DNA from: Ornithodoros turicata
Lineage: Eukaryota > Arthropoda > Arachnida > Ixodida > Argasidae
NCBI RefSeq assembly: GCF_037126465.1
Contig: NC_088203.1
Location: 79,828,168 to 79,892,167, forward strand
Reading direction: 5' to 3'
Length of the DNA stretch: 64,000 nt
Each line of letters begins with the position of its first letter. Within the stretch, counting starts at the first letter, position 1. Under the pieces are notes generated by a model, which worked only from the letters and a program-made list of their open reading frames with translations, was not told where the DNA came from and made no database searches. The translations under genes and the position numbers were made by a program. Positions 1 to 11,149 of this stretch are shown one piece after another.

Positions 1-387
1 TTTCACGTGTGTCAAGCAGTTGGAAAGTGTGGCGTGACGATAAGGGTAAACTTTTATAATTAGCTACCTCGTAGTAAACTAACCCGGAACAACAGCTAGT
101 GAAATCACTAGTGTCATACTCCGAATCGATAGTGCGCTCGCGTACCATACATTACATTAAAGAATATTTTTAGTTCTTGTTTCTTGGTTTGGTAAAAGCT
201 TCCTGTATTCCAGCCCTTCATTCCAGCAAATGTACAAATATGAGCAATAAACTGATTGCAATGAGCGTTGCATTTGTTGTGGCTCTTTGTTGTGTGGTTT
301 GTATGCATCAGAAAACAAAACACTCACTTGCATGAAGCTCGGTTTCATTTACACAGTGTAGATTAAATTTTGAGGTGTGCAATGAGC
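1..387. other. Unassigned AT-rich stretch
   Basis: No domain, terminal repeat or RNA gene is visible. Short open frames on the minus strand have no recognisable content. Confidence 0.4.
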
Positions 388-560
388 CACCGTTTCTTTT
401 GGAGGGTTGGGGTGTGTATACTAGCCCTCCCTCGGGAAGGATGTACAAGAACACCCTTCTCTAAGACGGGGTGTACTACCACTCCCTCAAGGAGGGTATA
501 CAAGAAGACCATCCAGTAATAGGGGTGTACTAGCACTCCCTCAGGGAGGGTGTACTAGTA
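388..560. repeat. Word-repeat cluster (CTCCCTC / GTGTACTAG)
   Basis: The words CTCCCTC, GAGGG and GGTGTACTA recur at least three times within 170 bp. Positions 522-553 form a short palindrome of the form GTACTAG...CTAG. The pattern matches the ends of the other word-repeat elements in this window, but no partner end or target duplication was found, so this may be one surviving end of a larger element. Confidence 0.5.
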
Positions 561-815
561 TAGACTTCATTCTGGGGTGTTCTTTGACGCTTATAGGGCG
601 TCACGTACGGGACAATCGACTAGAGCCCAAAAGGGTGTCGTGGCGCCTACCTTTTTTCTTAGAGCGTACATCTACTTCCGGTTTCCAATACTTGTGACTA
701 CTCGGATCTTGGAATGCACTTTATGCCGCTAAATATAGACTGACAAGCCCGGTGAACGTGCAACCGGAGCAACGTATTTCCACTATAATATAATATAATA
801 AATAAAATAATAATA

Positions 816-1484
816 CAGTCGACCCGCGTTTATCCGGACGGTTTCGTTTCCTGTGAAAATGTCCGGATAGCGGGGGAACCGGATAAGTGAAACTCGAAAA
901 TCCAGAGTGATCGTAAAAGGACATCTTTATTGACCATTACACGGAAAACTATACATTGTCATCTGTTTCATTCTAATACACGCATCAAAGTCTTGCAAAC
1001 CTTTGCTAATGGCATTGATTTGCGAAATATTGTTCTGATGCTCGAAAAATAATAGTGCTGTTCTCAGTGCCGCCCGCGCATTTTCTACCGTCACAGCCGG
1101 TGCATCCACGCTTTCATCATCAGATTCTTCTTGAACACTATCGGAAGCGACGACACAGACGATGTCGTCATGTGTGATTGCAGCGCAGGGGTCCTCGTTG
1201 TGGACCTTCTCAGTCTGAAATGACCAGACTGCTCATTGGATTACATTTCTGTAACCTGCAAAGTCGGAAAGGGAGAAAATTCTTTCTAGGAACACCGTGT
1301 TTGTGTGAGTAAAAAGGAGGCCACGACCAGGGTTCTCGACCTCGTTTAACTAGGTGCGGGCCAAGTGTCATTCCTGGACAATGACCGGATAACTGAAGCC
1401 GATTGTTGGGTATTAGTCACTTCTGTTCCCTGGAATCCTCGTCCGAGTCCGGAAGCTGAAGTCCGGATAAACAAGGGTCGACTG
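816..1484 (-). mobile_element. pogo/Tigger-like DNA transposon remnant
   Basis: Inverted ends begin CAGTCGACCC on the left and finish GGGTCGACTG on the right. Both then carry TTTATCCGGAC-type sequence, and TA dinucleotides at 814-815 and 1485-1486 form the target duplication. TA targets and a CAG start are standard for the Tc1/mariner-pogo group. The 669-bp element is far shorter than a complete Tigger element (about 2.5 kb) and keeps only the 3' part of the transposase gene, so it is an internally deleted, non-autonomous copy. Confidence 0.85.
927..1205 (-). pseudogene. Tigger-type transposase, C-terminal fragment
   Basis: The minus-strand frame is open for about 90 codons. It has an acidic stretch with EESDDES followed by a helical segment containing ARAALRTALLFFEHQ and ends at a TAA. 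That order (acidic linker, then a leucine-rich C-terminal helix) is typical of the C-terminus of Tigger/jerky-like DDE transposases. The CENP-B HTH and DDE core are missing, so it cannot be active. It lies wholly inside the TA-flanked element at 816-1484. Confidence 0.75.
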
Positions 1485-1486
1485 TA

Positions 1487-3060
1487 GAATATAATAAATA
1501 TAATTCGTGTACCTGCACCAAAACAATCCACGATCCATATTCTTATTTAATTTGTGAATTTAACGGAGGAACCAAGCTCCGTTATCCTCATCACATATGT
1601 TTATGAATGGCTCGTACATAGTTCCTTGTGCACATGTTCAACGAAAGTAGTGGTGGACTGCCACGCCTGCTGCAGTTACAGCAAAGTTTGGCACGTTCAT
1701 TCACATATTAGCTCAGCGGAGTCCGCATAACCTTTGCGTCGCTTGGCAACGTCCACGAGAAGGCGTAACTCCCGTTTCTCTAAGTCGGACGTGTGTGCAG
1801 CCCAATCCATCATTTTGGCAGTGAGAGAGGGGCTACTTGGACAGACAGCTGGCGACGGTAGCACTTCTGACATTCCTCAGAGCGATAATGGGCAAGAAAC
1901 CCTAAAATAGTTGACGGTAGCCTGAAGGATGTACTAGTCTTGACGACAAAGACATGTAGCGACCATTCCGTCAAAGCCGGTTTCGCATATGCAGGCCAGG
2001 TTCGACAGATAGAACAAATTTCTCGTTGCATGTTCTGACGCTGCCAAGTGGCGGGGCAACGACGGGCATAATTACATAGCCACGGCATAGATGGCCTGTC
2101 GATAGGCTGTATTTGCCCGAGTTTGCGGTGCCTGTTTTGCTAAATACCGGTTGCAGTTCAAGGAACGTGCCGTGGTCGTGGTGACATGATAATGGTTCAG
2201 TCAAACGTTGTAATGGTAAAGTGTGTGCGCGCAATTTCAGAGAACTGGGAATAGCGTGTGTTGAAATGATAATTTGATTCGAGCGTCGCTTTCTGATAAA
2301 TATTTAGGTAATAGTATTCGCTAGTGTAAGTCTGATGTGTCTTCCATAGCAGTGTAGAGTGAAGACACGCAGGATGAACTGACTCGATATGGTAATTTGG
2401 ATGGAAAGGTGGGCATCAACAGTGAGAAGATGCATGGTAATGAGAGCGTGGGCTGTCTCATCGCCAGATGGAAAGGTAGTATCTACTGCGGACGGGTTTT
2501 GCACAGAGAAATGAAAAGTGCTGTGAAGGAATATGTGTAAGGTTCATAACTGAAATGTTTCCATACCAGCTCTCGCAAGCAGTTTTGACAGGTCTGGGAT
2601 CTCCTCGGCAGTGCGTGAGTAGGCAACATTTGTGACGTCTGAAGGTCGGTCAGAGAGTGACGAGTTCCCGTCGGTGTAAGAGTGTCGCCAACTGAAAGTC
2701 ACACTGCAACGTTTGTAAAGCGTGTCCGATGATGAAAAGAGAGGCTCAATGGTTGCATCGCAGTATATGAGTTCTCTAACGCCGCCATATAAGCATCGTA
2801 CAGCTGCTTCGGCATGATTTAGACCATGAGTTGACCACGAGAACATTGCATCTGGGCCATTCCACGCCAAATGACCCAGAGGTGCGTCTCGACCCTCCCT
2901 AAGATTTTATGTGATTTTTTTTTTTTTTTTTTTTGTGGTTCCTTATGACTCCGAAAGCAACAGAAGATTGGTCTTTTCTAACGAAATTGAAATTTATGGG
3001 GTGCAAAGCCCCTCAAAGATGCAGTGCTTGGCAGAAACCTATGTCATTTTAAGCACCTCG
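1487..3060. other. Unassigned stretch with poly-T tract
   Basis: No family was recognised. The longest frame is 108 codons on the minus strand (2544-2870) and shows no known motif. A run of about 19 T at 2917-2935 could be the poly-A tail of a minus-strand retroposon, but nothing recognisable lies upstream of it. A small hairpin around AACGGAG/CTCCGTT lies near 1560-1585. Confidence 0.35.
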
Positions 3061-3063
3061 TTC

Positions 3064-3190
3064 CTCTGGATATGGTTCCTCTGCATGAGTCCTGACCGGC
3101 AATGATGGAATGTCCCGCAGCGGGCAGATGGTCGTGGCCTCACGCTAGGACGGTGCCGGTAGAACTGCCGTGCCAGTGCCGTAGCGCGTG
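3064..3190 (-). repeat. Solo LTR of the TRIM family, 3' part
   Basis: Read on the minus strand, this is about 85-90% like the 171-bp LTR found complete at 40615-40785, 41364-41534 and 24835-25005. It contains GGGACATTCCATCAT and AGTTCTACCGGCACC. The match stops at 3190 in GCGCGTG and resumes at 4188 on the far side of the element 3191-4187. The far left end is diverged, so that boundary is approximate. Confidence 0.8.
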
Positions 3191-4187
3191 CACAGTATAT
3201 CATTTTACACCTTTATTTGCTCAAAAAAGGTGTATTCTTATAAAAACACCCTTTTCTATTCCGCAAAGGGTGCAACAAGAGCATTACTAAAGGTGTAATA
3301 TCGACATACACCACGTTTTATCCAATGTCGATCATTAAGGGTGTAAAGCGGGGTGTTGAAGCAGGTGTTTACCGTCTAATACGCCTAATACGTCTTTACA
3401 CCCTATTTGAATTGGGAATATGGTGTTAAAAGGGGTGTTTAATTTCGTGAGAGAAACCTTATGCTGGCTTCACAGCTCCACTCAGCAAGTAATCACATTA
3501 TAGACGACAACCTGAGCTAAAAACACAGTATTTGACAGGGAGGGATGTTAGAAATTTAGGTTATATTTTTGACTCATTGCAAGCATGGGTGTTAGTTGCA
3601 AAAGCGCATTCCCATCACCGCTACGAACGTTTCCCGCCCCACCACATGTAACGAACGTGCCCCAACAAATTGTATTTCAGTATATGATCCATCCCACACG
3701 CCAATATAGGCTACTGAGGGTGCCCGAGGTCTCTTCAAACCTCGGCACTCACGTTGGTCCCACAGTGTTATCAAGCTAACGAGGCGTGCCTGCGACGCAT
3801 TGCGCTCCGGTTTAGGTTCTATGATGGAACCACGGCTGGAAGTCTGCAGTGTTCACGGTGCTGCTTGCCATAGAAGCAAGAACGTCGAATTGCATGTGTC
3901 GGCCACTGGTCTCGGAATGCTGCCGCGTAAACTTCTATTACACTATTTGCGCAGGAATATTTGCTAGCAAATAATTCCATAATTAAAGGTGTTTTCAATA
4001 GAATACTCCCCTTTTAAGGGTGTTTTTATTTTTAAACGCCAATTGTAACAGTGTTTTATTAGAAATACACTTAACTAAAGAGTGTATTAGAAAACACCCA
4101 TCATTTGAGTATAAAGGCAACACCAAAAAGGTGTGCGCCATGAGACAAGCCATTTACACCAAAAAAGTGTAAAAACGTTTACTGTGA
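3191..4187. mobile_element. GGTGT-word TIR element inserted in the LTR
   Basis: Ends are CACAGTA...TTTTACACC on the left and GGTGTAAAAACG...TACTGTG on the right. Both subterminal regions (3200-3450 and 3985-4165) are packed with the word GGTGT and its complement ACACC. The flanking LTR rejoins exactly when the element is removed, leaving TG on both sides as a possible 2-bp target duplication. No coding sequence was recognised. The ends resemble those of the element at 48062-48450 (GGTGTGAAAACGGTTGCAGTG type), so the two probably belong to one family. Confidence 0.7.
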
Positions 4188-4231
4188 TGGCAGCAGAGGC
4201 ACCTCTTCATCGTCTTCCACAGGCCGCCACA
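4188..4231 (-). repeat. Solo LTR of the TRIM family, 5' part
   Basis: This continues the minus-strand LTR interrupted at 3190. The sequence reads GGCAGCAGAGG through CGTCTTCCAC to GGCCGCCACA, the complement of the LTR start TGTGGCGGCC. The giant foldback element begins at the next base. Confidence 0.8.
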
Positions 4232-4777
4232 CAGGCATTACGTCCTCCGTAAGGCACGGAGCACGTTCAAAAGCATCTTATTTGATAGGGGAGGGTTCAT
4301 CTTATCGTATCTAAGCAATCTTCACCATCGCACGCGACGGGCTCGACGGTTGTGGCGTGCACGGAATTTGTAAAGTTTGTGCAAGCTTACGATTTTTTTT
4401 TGCAATATAAAATTCTGGAATTTCTTCCTCAAAATTTTTTGTTGTATAACCCACATCCCGTACTTTAAGCACGAAAAAATCTAACCCCGCCGGTGCATTG
4501 TAAGTCGCAGTAAAAAATTGGGAAGTTGTGAAAATTCGACAAAATGCACATTGTTGACTGAAAAATTCGGAGCGAAGAGGTCGGGATAGAAACGTGATCA
4601 CGGTGTCATTCGATGCATCGTCTTCCAAGCAAGACGTAACGAAAAAAATCTCAGAGGTACTTTTTGTTAAACTCAAATCATATTTTTTTTAATTGAAGGT
4701 AACTTCGCAAACGTGTATGCGCGCTGCGGCGCATCGTGCCGAATGAACAACTGAGCGGGTCACTTACAAAACACTAG

Positions 4778-5047
4778 ATAGAAAGGAACCACTATCATGT
4801 CGCTTCAATGCAGCACTGAGACGGGACGAAGGGCGGTTAAGACAAGGAGACAAACGTATCTGCAAACTCACAACTGACAGGAATTTATTTGCGCAGAATA
4901 AATTTGTCTGCGCAAATAAATTCCTGTCAGTTGTGAGTTTGCAGATACGTTTGTCTCCTTGTCTTAACCGCCCTTCGTCCCGTCTCAGTGCTGCATTGAA
5001 GCGACATGAACTATCACCAACTCCCCCTCTTCCTCCCTTTGAGGAAC
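4778..5047. mobile_element. 270-bp insertion in the left foldback arm
   Basis: The right arm of the foldback (6745-6780) shows the empty site as CACTAGGCAG on the complementary strand. In the left arm that site is split, with CACTAG present on both sides (4772-4777 and 5048-5053). The insertion holds a perfect palindrome followed by a short pyrimidine-rich stretch. An alternative reading uses the 11-base direct repeat AGGAACCACTA at 4784-4794 and 5042-5052 as the duplication. Confidence 0.65.
4795..5009. repeat. Perfect 102-bp inverted repeat with 11-bp loop
   Basis: Positions 4795-4896 and 4908-5009 are exact reverse complements, by hand comparison of all 102 bases. The loop is 11 bp. No other inverted repeat of this length in the window is exact, so it is either very young or an artefact of assembly or template switching. 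Confidence 0.9.
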
Positions 5048-7397
5048 CACTAGGCAGCCGCATTATTGAAGAGCAAATAACGATTGCAAACACGTGTTCG
5101 AGACCCGACGGTTGTGCAGTGAGCGCTCATCGAGCTGGCCATCTTGTGCGCCAACGAAACTTTTAGCCAGCTCGCGGTGCATGGTAAGTGAGAGATAAGG
5201 AAAGACGTGAAGATAGGGATCCATTCAGACCTTATGGTAGCATGTGGTTGATTTTTGGCCGTGTGGCATCTGGCATCCGTCAGTCGAGTCGTTTGCATGA
5301 GTAATCACAACATGAACAGTGATCAAGTACTGCCTGCACCGAACATAAGCGGAGAATACTTTCACCAGTAAGTTCCTGGGATGTGCTATTGTTCCTTTAA
5401 TTTTTTATTTTATTTTTGGCAAGGGGGGGGGGGGGGTGTTAACTCATTCCAGTATCGGGAACAGAACCTTTTAGCTGTCCACTCCTCTTGCACGTATATA
5501 AAACTTACTTAGTACCTGTGTCGTACGATATTTTCGCTTTGTGTGCCAACAGTTCAGACGTACGTATAAGAGAAAAAATTTTCAGTCACGGGTGCTATCA
5601 CTTTTGATATCGGATAAGAAATTTCCGGGCATTTCTTTTGTGTATAAAGCTATGATACTTGGTTATTCAGGTTAGGTATCACGTTTCTTTGACGGTCATC
5701 TTCCATACGTGAGATGGTTATTTCAGAGAAACATGGGCGAGCGTACGAGGGCAGGCACATTTATACTGCTTGCCGTGTGAAGTCTAGTGTGTAAGCCTAA
5801 CCTTAAAAATGACTTCAGGGAGATCTGGGACTTTTCGCCTTGTTCCTTGGAGCCTGATCACTGCCATGAAACAACGGTAACAAGGGGCCAAGTGAGCTGT
5901 TTTTTGTGAGTTGAACTGCGAAAGACAAGATATAAGCCAAGGAACAAGGCGAAAAGTCCCAGATCTCCCTGAAGTCATTTTTAAGGTCTTACTTATAGGT
6001 ACACCAATGTGTCTTCGCATGGCAAGCAGTATAAATGTGCCTGTCCTCGTACGCTCGCCCATGTCTCCCTGAAATAACCATTCGCCGTATGAAAGATGAC
6101 TATGAAAGAAACGTTAGGCCTGACTTGAATAACGCAGTACATGTACCATAGCTTTGTACACAACAGAAATGCTCGGAAATAGCTTATCCGGTATCGAAAG
6201 TGATAGCACCCGTGACTGGCAAAAAGTTTCTCTTATACGTACATCTCAGCTGTTGGTGCACAAAGGGAAAAGATCGTACATCACAGCTACTAAGTAAGTT
6301 TTATATACGTGCAAGAGGAGTAGACAGCTAAAGGGATCTGTTTCCAATACTGGAGTGAGTTAATACGCACATGCAAAAAAATGAAAGGAACAATGGCACA
6401 AACTGACTAACTTAACTGGTTAAACTTACCTACTTACCTCGCTTTTGTTCGGTTCATGCAGGCAAAACATGATCACTGTTCATGTCGTGATTACTCTACT
6501 CATGTCAACGACTCGACTGACGGATACCGGATGCCACACGGCCAAAATCAACCATATGATACCATAAAGCCTGAATGGACCCCTATATCTACATGTCTTT
6601 CCTTATCTCTCACTTACGAGCACCGCGAGCTGGCTAAAAGTTTCGTTAGAGCGCAAGATTGGCAGCTTGGTGAGCGCTCACTGCACAACATGTCCGGTCT
6701 CGAAGGAGGCAAAGACGCATTTGCACCTGTTATTTGCTCTTAAATATTGCGACTGCCTAGTGTTTTGCTAGTGACTCGCTCAGTTGTTCATTCGGTACGA
6801 TGCACCGCAGTGCGGATGCACGCTTGTTAAGTTACCTTCAATTAAAGAAAAATATTATTTGAGTTTAACAAAAAGTACCCCTGAGAGGTTTTCCCTACCT
6901 CTTGCTAAGAAGACGATGCATCGAATGGCACCCTGATCACGTTTCTATGCCGACCTCTTCGCACCGAATTTTTCGGTCAAAAATGTGCATTTTGTCGAAT
7001 TTTCACAACTTCCCAATTATTACTGCGGCTTACAGTGCACCAGCGGGGTTGAATTTTTGTGTGCTTAAAGGATAATACAGGTGCTATACGACAAGAAAAT
7101 TTGGAAAAGAAATTCCAGAATTTTATATTGCAAAAAAAATCGTAAACTTGCACAAACTTTGCAAATTTCGTGCACGCCACAAGCGTTGAACCCATCGAGT
7201 GCGATGGTGAAAATTGCTTACATACGGTGAAATGAAATCTCCCCTATCAAATCAGACGCTTTTTAACATGCTCCGTGCCTTACGTGGGCCGTAATGCCTG
7301 CTTAAAACGACAGAGGTTTTCGCCATGCACTGCATCTCTGAGCACTGCATCACGTTATGAACGATGCGTCGTCCCATGGAATCCACTACTGAACAGA

Positions 7398-7684
7398 CTT
7401 CTATACCCGAGAAACGTCATCATGAAGTTGGTAGACAGACCGAAACCGAAACAAATCGGAAGGGGAGGGCTGGGTTTCATGAATGGGCACGTGTTCGCTG
7501 CCTCTTACTGAAAGAAAAGTAGGGCCGAAGGTCGCGTCCTTTTCAGGGACCATCGTAAACCCCTCAAGATCCTCGCTTTCCGGCGCGACTTCGTTCGCCC
7601 CTAGCTTCGAGCGTAGTTCAACTCTACCAAATTGGTGGCGCTGTGGAATACTATGACGTCAATTGTTTACAAACAGGGAGAGGT
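7398..7684. repeat. Dispersed repeat, copy 1 (partner at 57515-57797)
   Basis: The segment from CTATACCCGAGAAACGTCAT through CCTAGCTTCGAGCG and GGTGGCGCTGT to TTTACAAACAGGGAGAG is found again in the same orientation at 57515-57797, at roughly 85-90% identity. No terminal inverted repeat, tail or coding frame is shared by the copies, so the class is unknown. Confidence 0.8.
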
Positions 7685-7858
7685 ATATTCTCTGCGCTGG
7701 GGGTATAACAGCCCCGGAACGCGATGATCAACGCGCCACTTTCTTCAAATGGTGTGGTTGCAGCGGATAATGAAGAAATCCTATGATGGCGTTCTATGTG
7801 GATCTTCAATCACTGTCTACTTGCCTACCGTTTTCAGTGAACTGTACTGTTATGGCAA
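7685..7858. other. Short unassigned gap
   Basis: Nothing recognised between the dispersed repeat and the next element. Confidence 0.3.
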
Positions 7859-8993
7859 AGTGGGGCAAGATGAGACAGAAATTTGAAATCGAATATGAAA
7901 TTTTTAGTTCTCGTGTTTGTAAAAAAAATAAAAATAAAACTAGTCATAGGCACATTCTCTGGGGTCGAGAGCTTCTGACCTGTAAATGCAGAACGCATTT
8001 AGCCGGTCCAAAATAAGCACAGAACAAGATATTCAAAAATGCAGATTGTCTCATCTTGCCGCAACCCTCAGGGCAGGATGAGACACGCTGTGGTAATGAA
8101 CAATACACATTAGTTTTTGCAATCTAAGCAGCAGAGTAAAGCCCGTAGGCCCCTACGCAACCCCTTTGGGCCCACTGCCCACATGATGTGCAATAAAACC
8201 ACAGAGAACCCGGTACGATTTTGCTCCGCCGTTCTTTGCAAACACGGCACCGCCAGTCTCATGTGTCGCTGGTCGCTCACTTTTGCGTTAATTAATAGTT
8301 GACTTCTCAGTTTCAAAATTACATTAAATTTAAATTCCATGAAATTGTCGCGCCTTGCCCCGTGCATATTATCAGCTGAATTCTTTTTTTCTGTTGAACA
8401 CCAGATAACCAAGTGTGCCCATATTTTGCATATATCTTGATGAATGAATAAAGAAATAGGATGTGGACTTACATTGACAGAATAAGCCTGCGAAACGCTG
8501 CTGCACAGATGACAAGAAAAAGGACTAGAAAATCGAACCTTTTTTGCGGGACTTTACATTCCAGGCAGAAGTAACCGATTTTTTTCTACTCAACGCAAAC
8601 ACCAATCCGAACAATTCTCATGTGCAACAAAGCGGATATGGAGAGCCACCTACACTGTTAAAACAGAACTTCACCGCATAGAAGGCTCCTAGCCAACCAT
8701 CACACCGAATGATATCATTCTGTGCATTGATTTGTTGAAAATGGGAGGAGGCGCCTATCTGGGACAGATTATCTTGTCCCAGATAGGCGCCTCCCCCCTG
8801 TTTTGAACAAATCATGACACAGAATGATATCATTCGGTATGATGGTTGGCTAGGAGCGTGCTATGTGGTGAAGTTCAGTTTTAACAGTGTATAAGTAAAG
8901 TTTCAAGCGCGTGGAGAGACGCGTCTCTGAGACAGGCGGCGTCGAGCAACAAATGTCGCGTCTTGCCCCATGTCCCATCTTGCTCCACCTTAC
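7859..8993. mobile_element. GGGGCAAGATG-ended TIR element (probable)
   Basis: The left end reads GTGGGGCAAGATGAGACA and the right end is the complement of GGTGGAGCAAGATGGGACA. Further copies of the word occur at 8049-8095, 8350 and 8960. The interior contains no recognised gene and hosts the foldback MITE at 8653-8889. Exact ends and target duplication are not settled. Confidence 0.5.
8653..8889. mobile_element. CACTCTTA-family foldback MITE, copy 1
   Basis: Ends are CACTGTTA and TAACAGTG, each bordered by TA (8651-8652 and 8890-8891). The two ~110-bp arms share GGTGAAGTTC, CTAGCCAACCATCA, GAATGATATCATTC and GATTTGTTGAAAA-type blocks with the other copies at 15329, 16403, 49829 and 50313. 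TA duplication and lack of coding sequence point to a non-autonomous Tc1/mariner-type element. Confidence 0.85.
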
Positions 8994-10304
8994 CCTAATA
9001 CTCATTGCTGATACGGGAATACTTGGAGGTTCTTCAAAAGCGATAGTATCTACTTCTTCGATTGCCCCTCATGCTAACCAGAAGGCTGCTGTCCGATCAC
9101 AAGCACTTGCAGGTCCTGGAGTTCAGTATTACATCCATCGTTACACATCCTTCTATACACAGTCTCTGAAACAATATTACTGCTGACGAACCGGAAGACG
9201 TTGTCACTGTTCTTGATTACCTTTTCCATAGCCTGTGTGCGGGCATGCCAATGGCTAGTTCCTAGAGAAGTAATCTTCTAGGTAAACTGCATACAGATGT
9301 GTTGACGACTATCTAGACAGCACAGCTCGCGGAACAGCCTCCGGAACCAATTCTAGCCCGCATGGTCCGCCCACTGTGTTGGAGGCAACACTCTTGCCAG
9401 CCGTCTGTACGAGATTTCAATAAGTTATGCAGGGGAGCTGAACTTTTCCGTGTCCTTGGGTCTGAGACACTTTTTGAAGCTTCCCAAGAAATGCGAGAAC
9501 GTTGGCTTCTACAATATGATGAGAAAATAATACAGCAAACATCGCAGCTGGCTCTGCACCTTTAGCACCGATTCTCGCAGAAGATTCCAGTGGGTCAGAA
9601 GTGTTCCACGACGTTGTCCCCTATCCCTTGAATTGCTTTATTTGCTCTGGCGATCGATCTACTACCATGGAATATTGACACAGACTCCCACATTCGCGGG
9701 ATTCCAACATACCCGGTTCATCAAAATAGAGGGCCTACGAGGACGATATTGCGGTGCTCTTCTGTGACGCATCTGCGGACACTATCCGTGTGTACCATGC
9801 CTGCTCCGCTGTGCTGGGGGAAGTGAAAATATTATGGAAATACCAAATTGTGGCGTCTTTGGAGCCGCGTGTTGCATTGTCTGCACCGGCTTCGGCTGTG
9901 CAATGCACGCTGTCCGAATATGTATGTTACACCAAAGAACATAAATCATGCGTCCTATTCTTGCTGTGTTTACAGAATAAAATAATTGCAGGGGTTTGCC
10001 TTCCGAATCCTTGCTTTACCTGTAATCATACTCATTTAAGTAATCAAAAAGACTAGGTCAAAACCAGCCGTCGCGGCACTACACGACCTTCAACGAAGTG
10101 ACAGCTTCCGCTATACAGAAAGAACGGTACTCACCACTCTATGTCAACAAGAACGCCGTCCACGCCCGAACGCAAAATTGCCGGTTGCTTGAAATGTAAG
10201 CCTGCAAATTATTTTGCAGAAAATCGGTATTGATATCGAGAAAATAAATTTTCAATTGTTCATAGCGCATTCCTAGCATAAAAGTTTCCCTGCAACAACA
10301 GCTT
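8994..10304. other. Unassigned stretch
   Basis: Frames up to 100 codons exist (for example 9754-10056 plus strand), but none carries a motif I know. No inverted ends, retroposon tail or RNA gene was found. Confidence 0.35.
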
Positions 10305-11149
10305 CTACAGCTTTTTCCGCCGTTATTAATCCTGTTGTCGTACATTTTTATCCTTATACCATGACATTTAATCCATTTGCTATCGGAATTAATCCGCCTT
10401 TCATTATTTTTAATCTTCATTTCACATAATTTAATCCGTTTCTCACGCAGTTTAATCCAAGTGACTATGTGTGTGGCTCCATTACTTTTTTTTGTATTTT
10501 GGGACAATTCCCATGTGTACGCATATTGCACATGCTTTTCACTAATATTGTTGGTTCCTGCACCATAACGGGATACTGTGGGACTGTCAATCTGGATTAC
10601 GGTGTTGTAGGACTATTCCCATGTCTACGAGTATTACCCATGCTTTTAATTAAAAATGTGGGTTTCTGCATTGTAATGGGATACTGGTGGGACTCTGTAT
10701 ATGGATTACGATATTGTGGGACTATTCCCAGGTGTACAGATATTACCCATGCTTTTCATTATATATGCGGGTTTCTGCACCTTAATTGGATACTGTGAGA
10801 CTGTCGATCTTGATTACGATATCCTGGGACTGTATGCATGTCCATATAGCATATGCATGTCCATATTGGTATTCCCCTTGCTTTCAATTAAAAACGCGGT
10901 TATTTGCACTGTAATGGGATACTGCGGGTCTGCCAATCTTCATTACGATGTTGTTGGACTATTTCAGTGTCTATGGGTATTACCCATGCTTTTCATTCAA
11001 AATGCGGGTTTCTGCAGTATAACGGGATACTGTGGGACTGTCTATCTGGTTTACGATATTGTGGGACTACTCCCATGTGTGCGGGTATTACCCATGCTTT
11101 TCATTAATTATGCGAATATCTGCACTGTAATGAGATACTGTGATCCAGA

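Larger units (their letters stand above)
4232..7300. mobile_element. 3.07-kb foldback element with ~1.4-kb inverted arms
   Basis: The ends read CAGGCATTACG on the left and CGTAATGCCTG on the right. The arms (about 4232-5851 and 5939-7300) are imperfect reverse complements along their full length, meeting around a spacer of about 85 bp; 32-bp segments at 5820-5851 and 5939-5970 flank the spacer. The left arm is longer because it carries a 270-bp insertion at 4778-5047 and a G14 run near 5424. Small open frames in one arm are broken in the other, so I see no supported gene. No target duplication could be identified. The element abuts the solo LTR directly. Confidence 0.85.

Noticed and set aside
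4311..4676. 121-codon frame in the left arm of the foldback element
   Set aside because: The matching part of the right arm does not keep the frame, and no motif is recognised.
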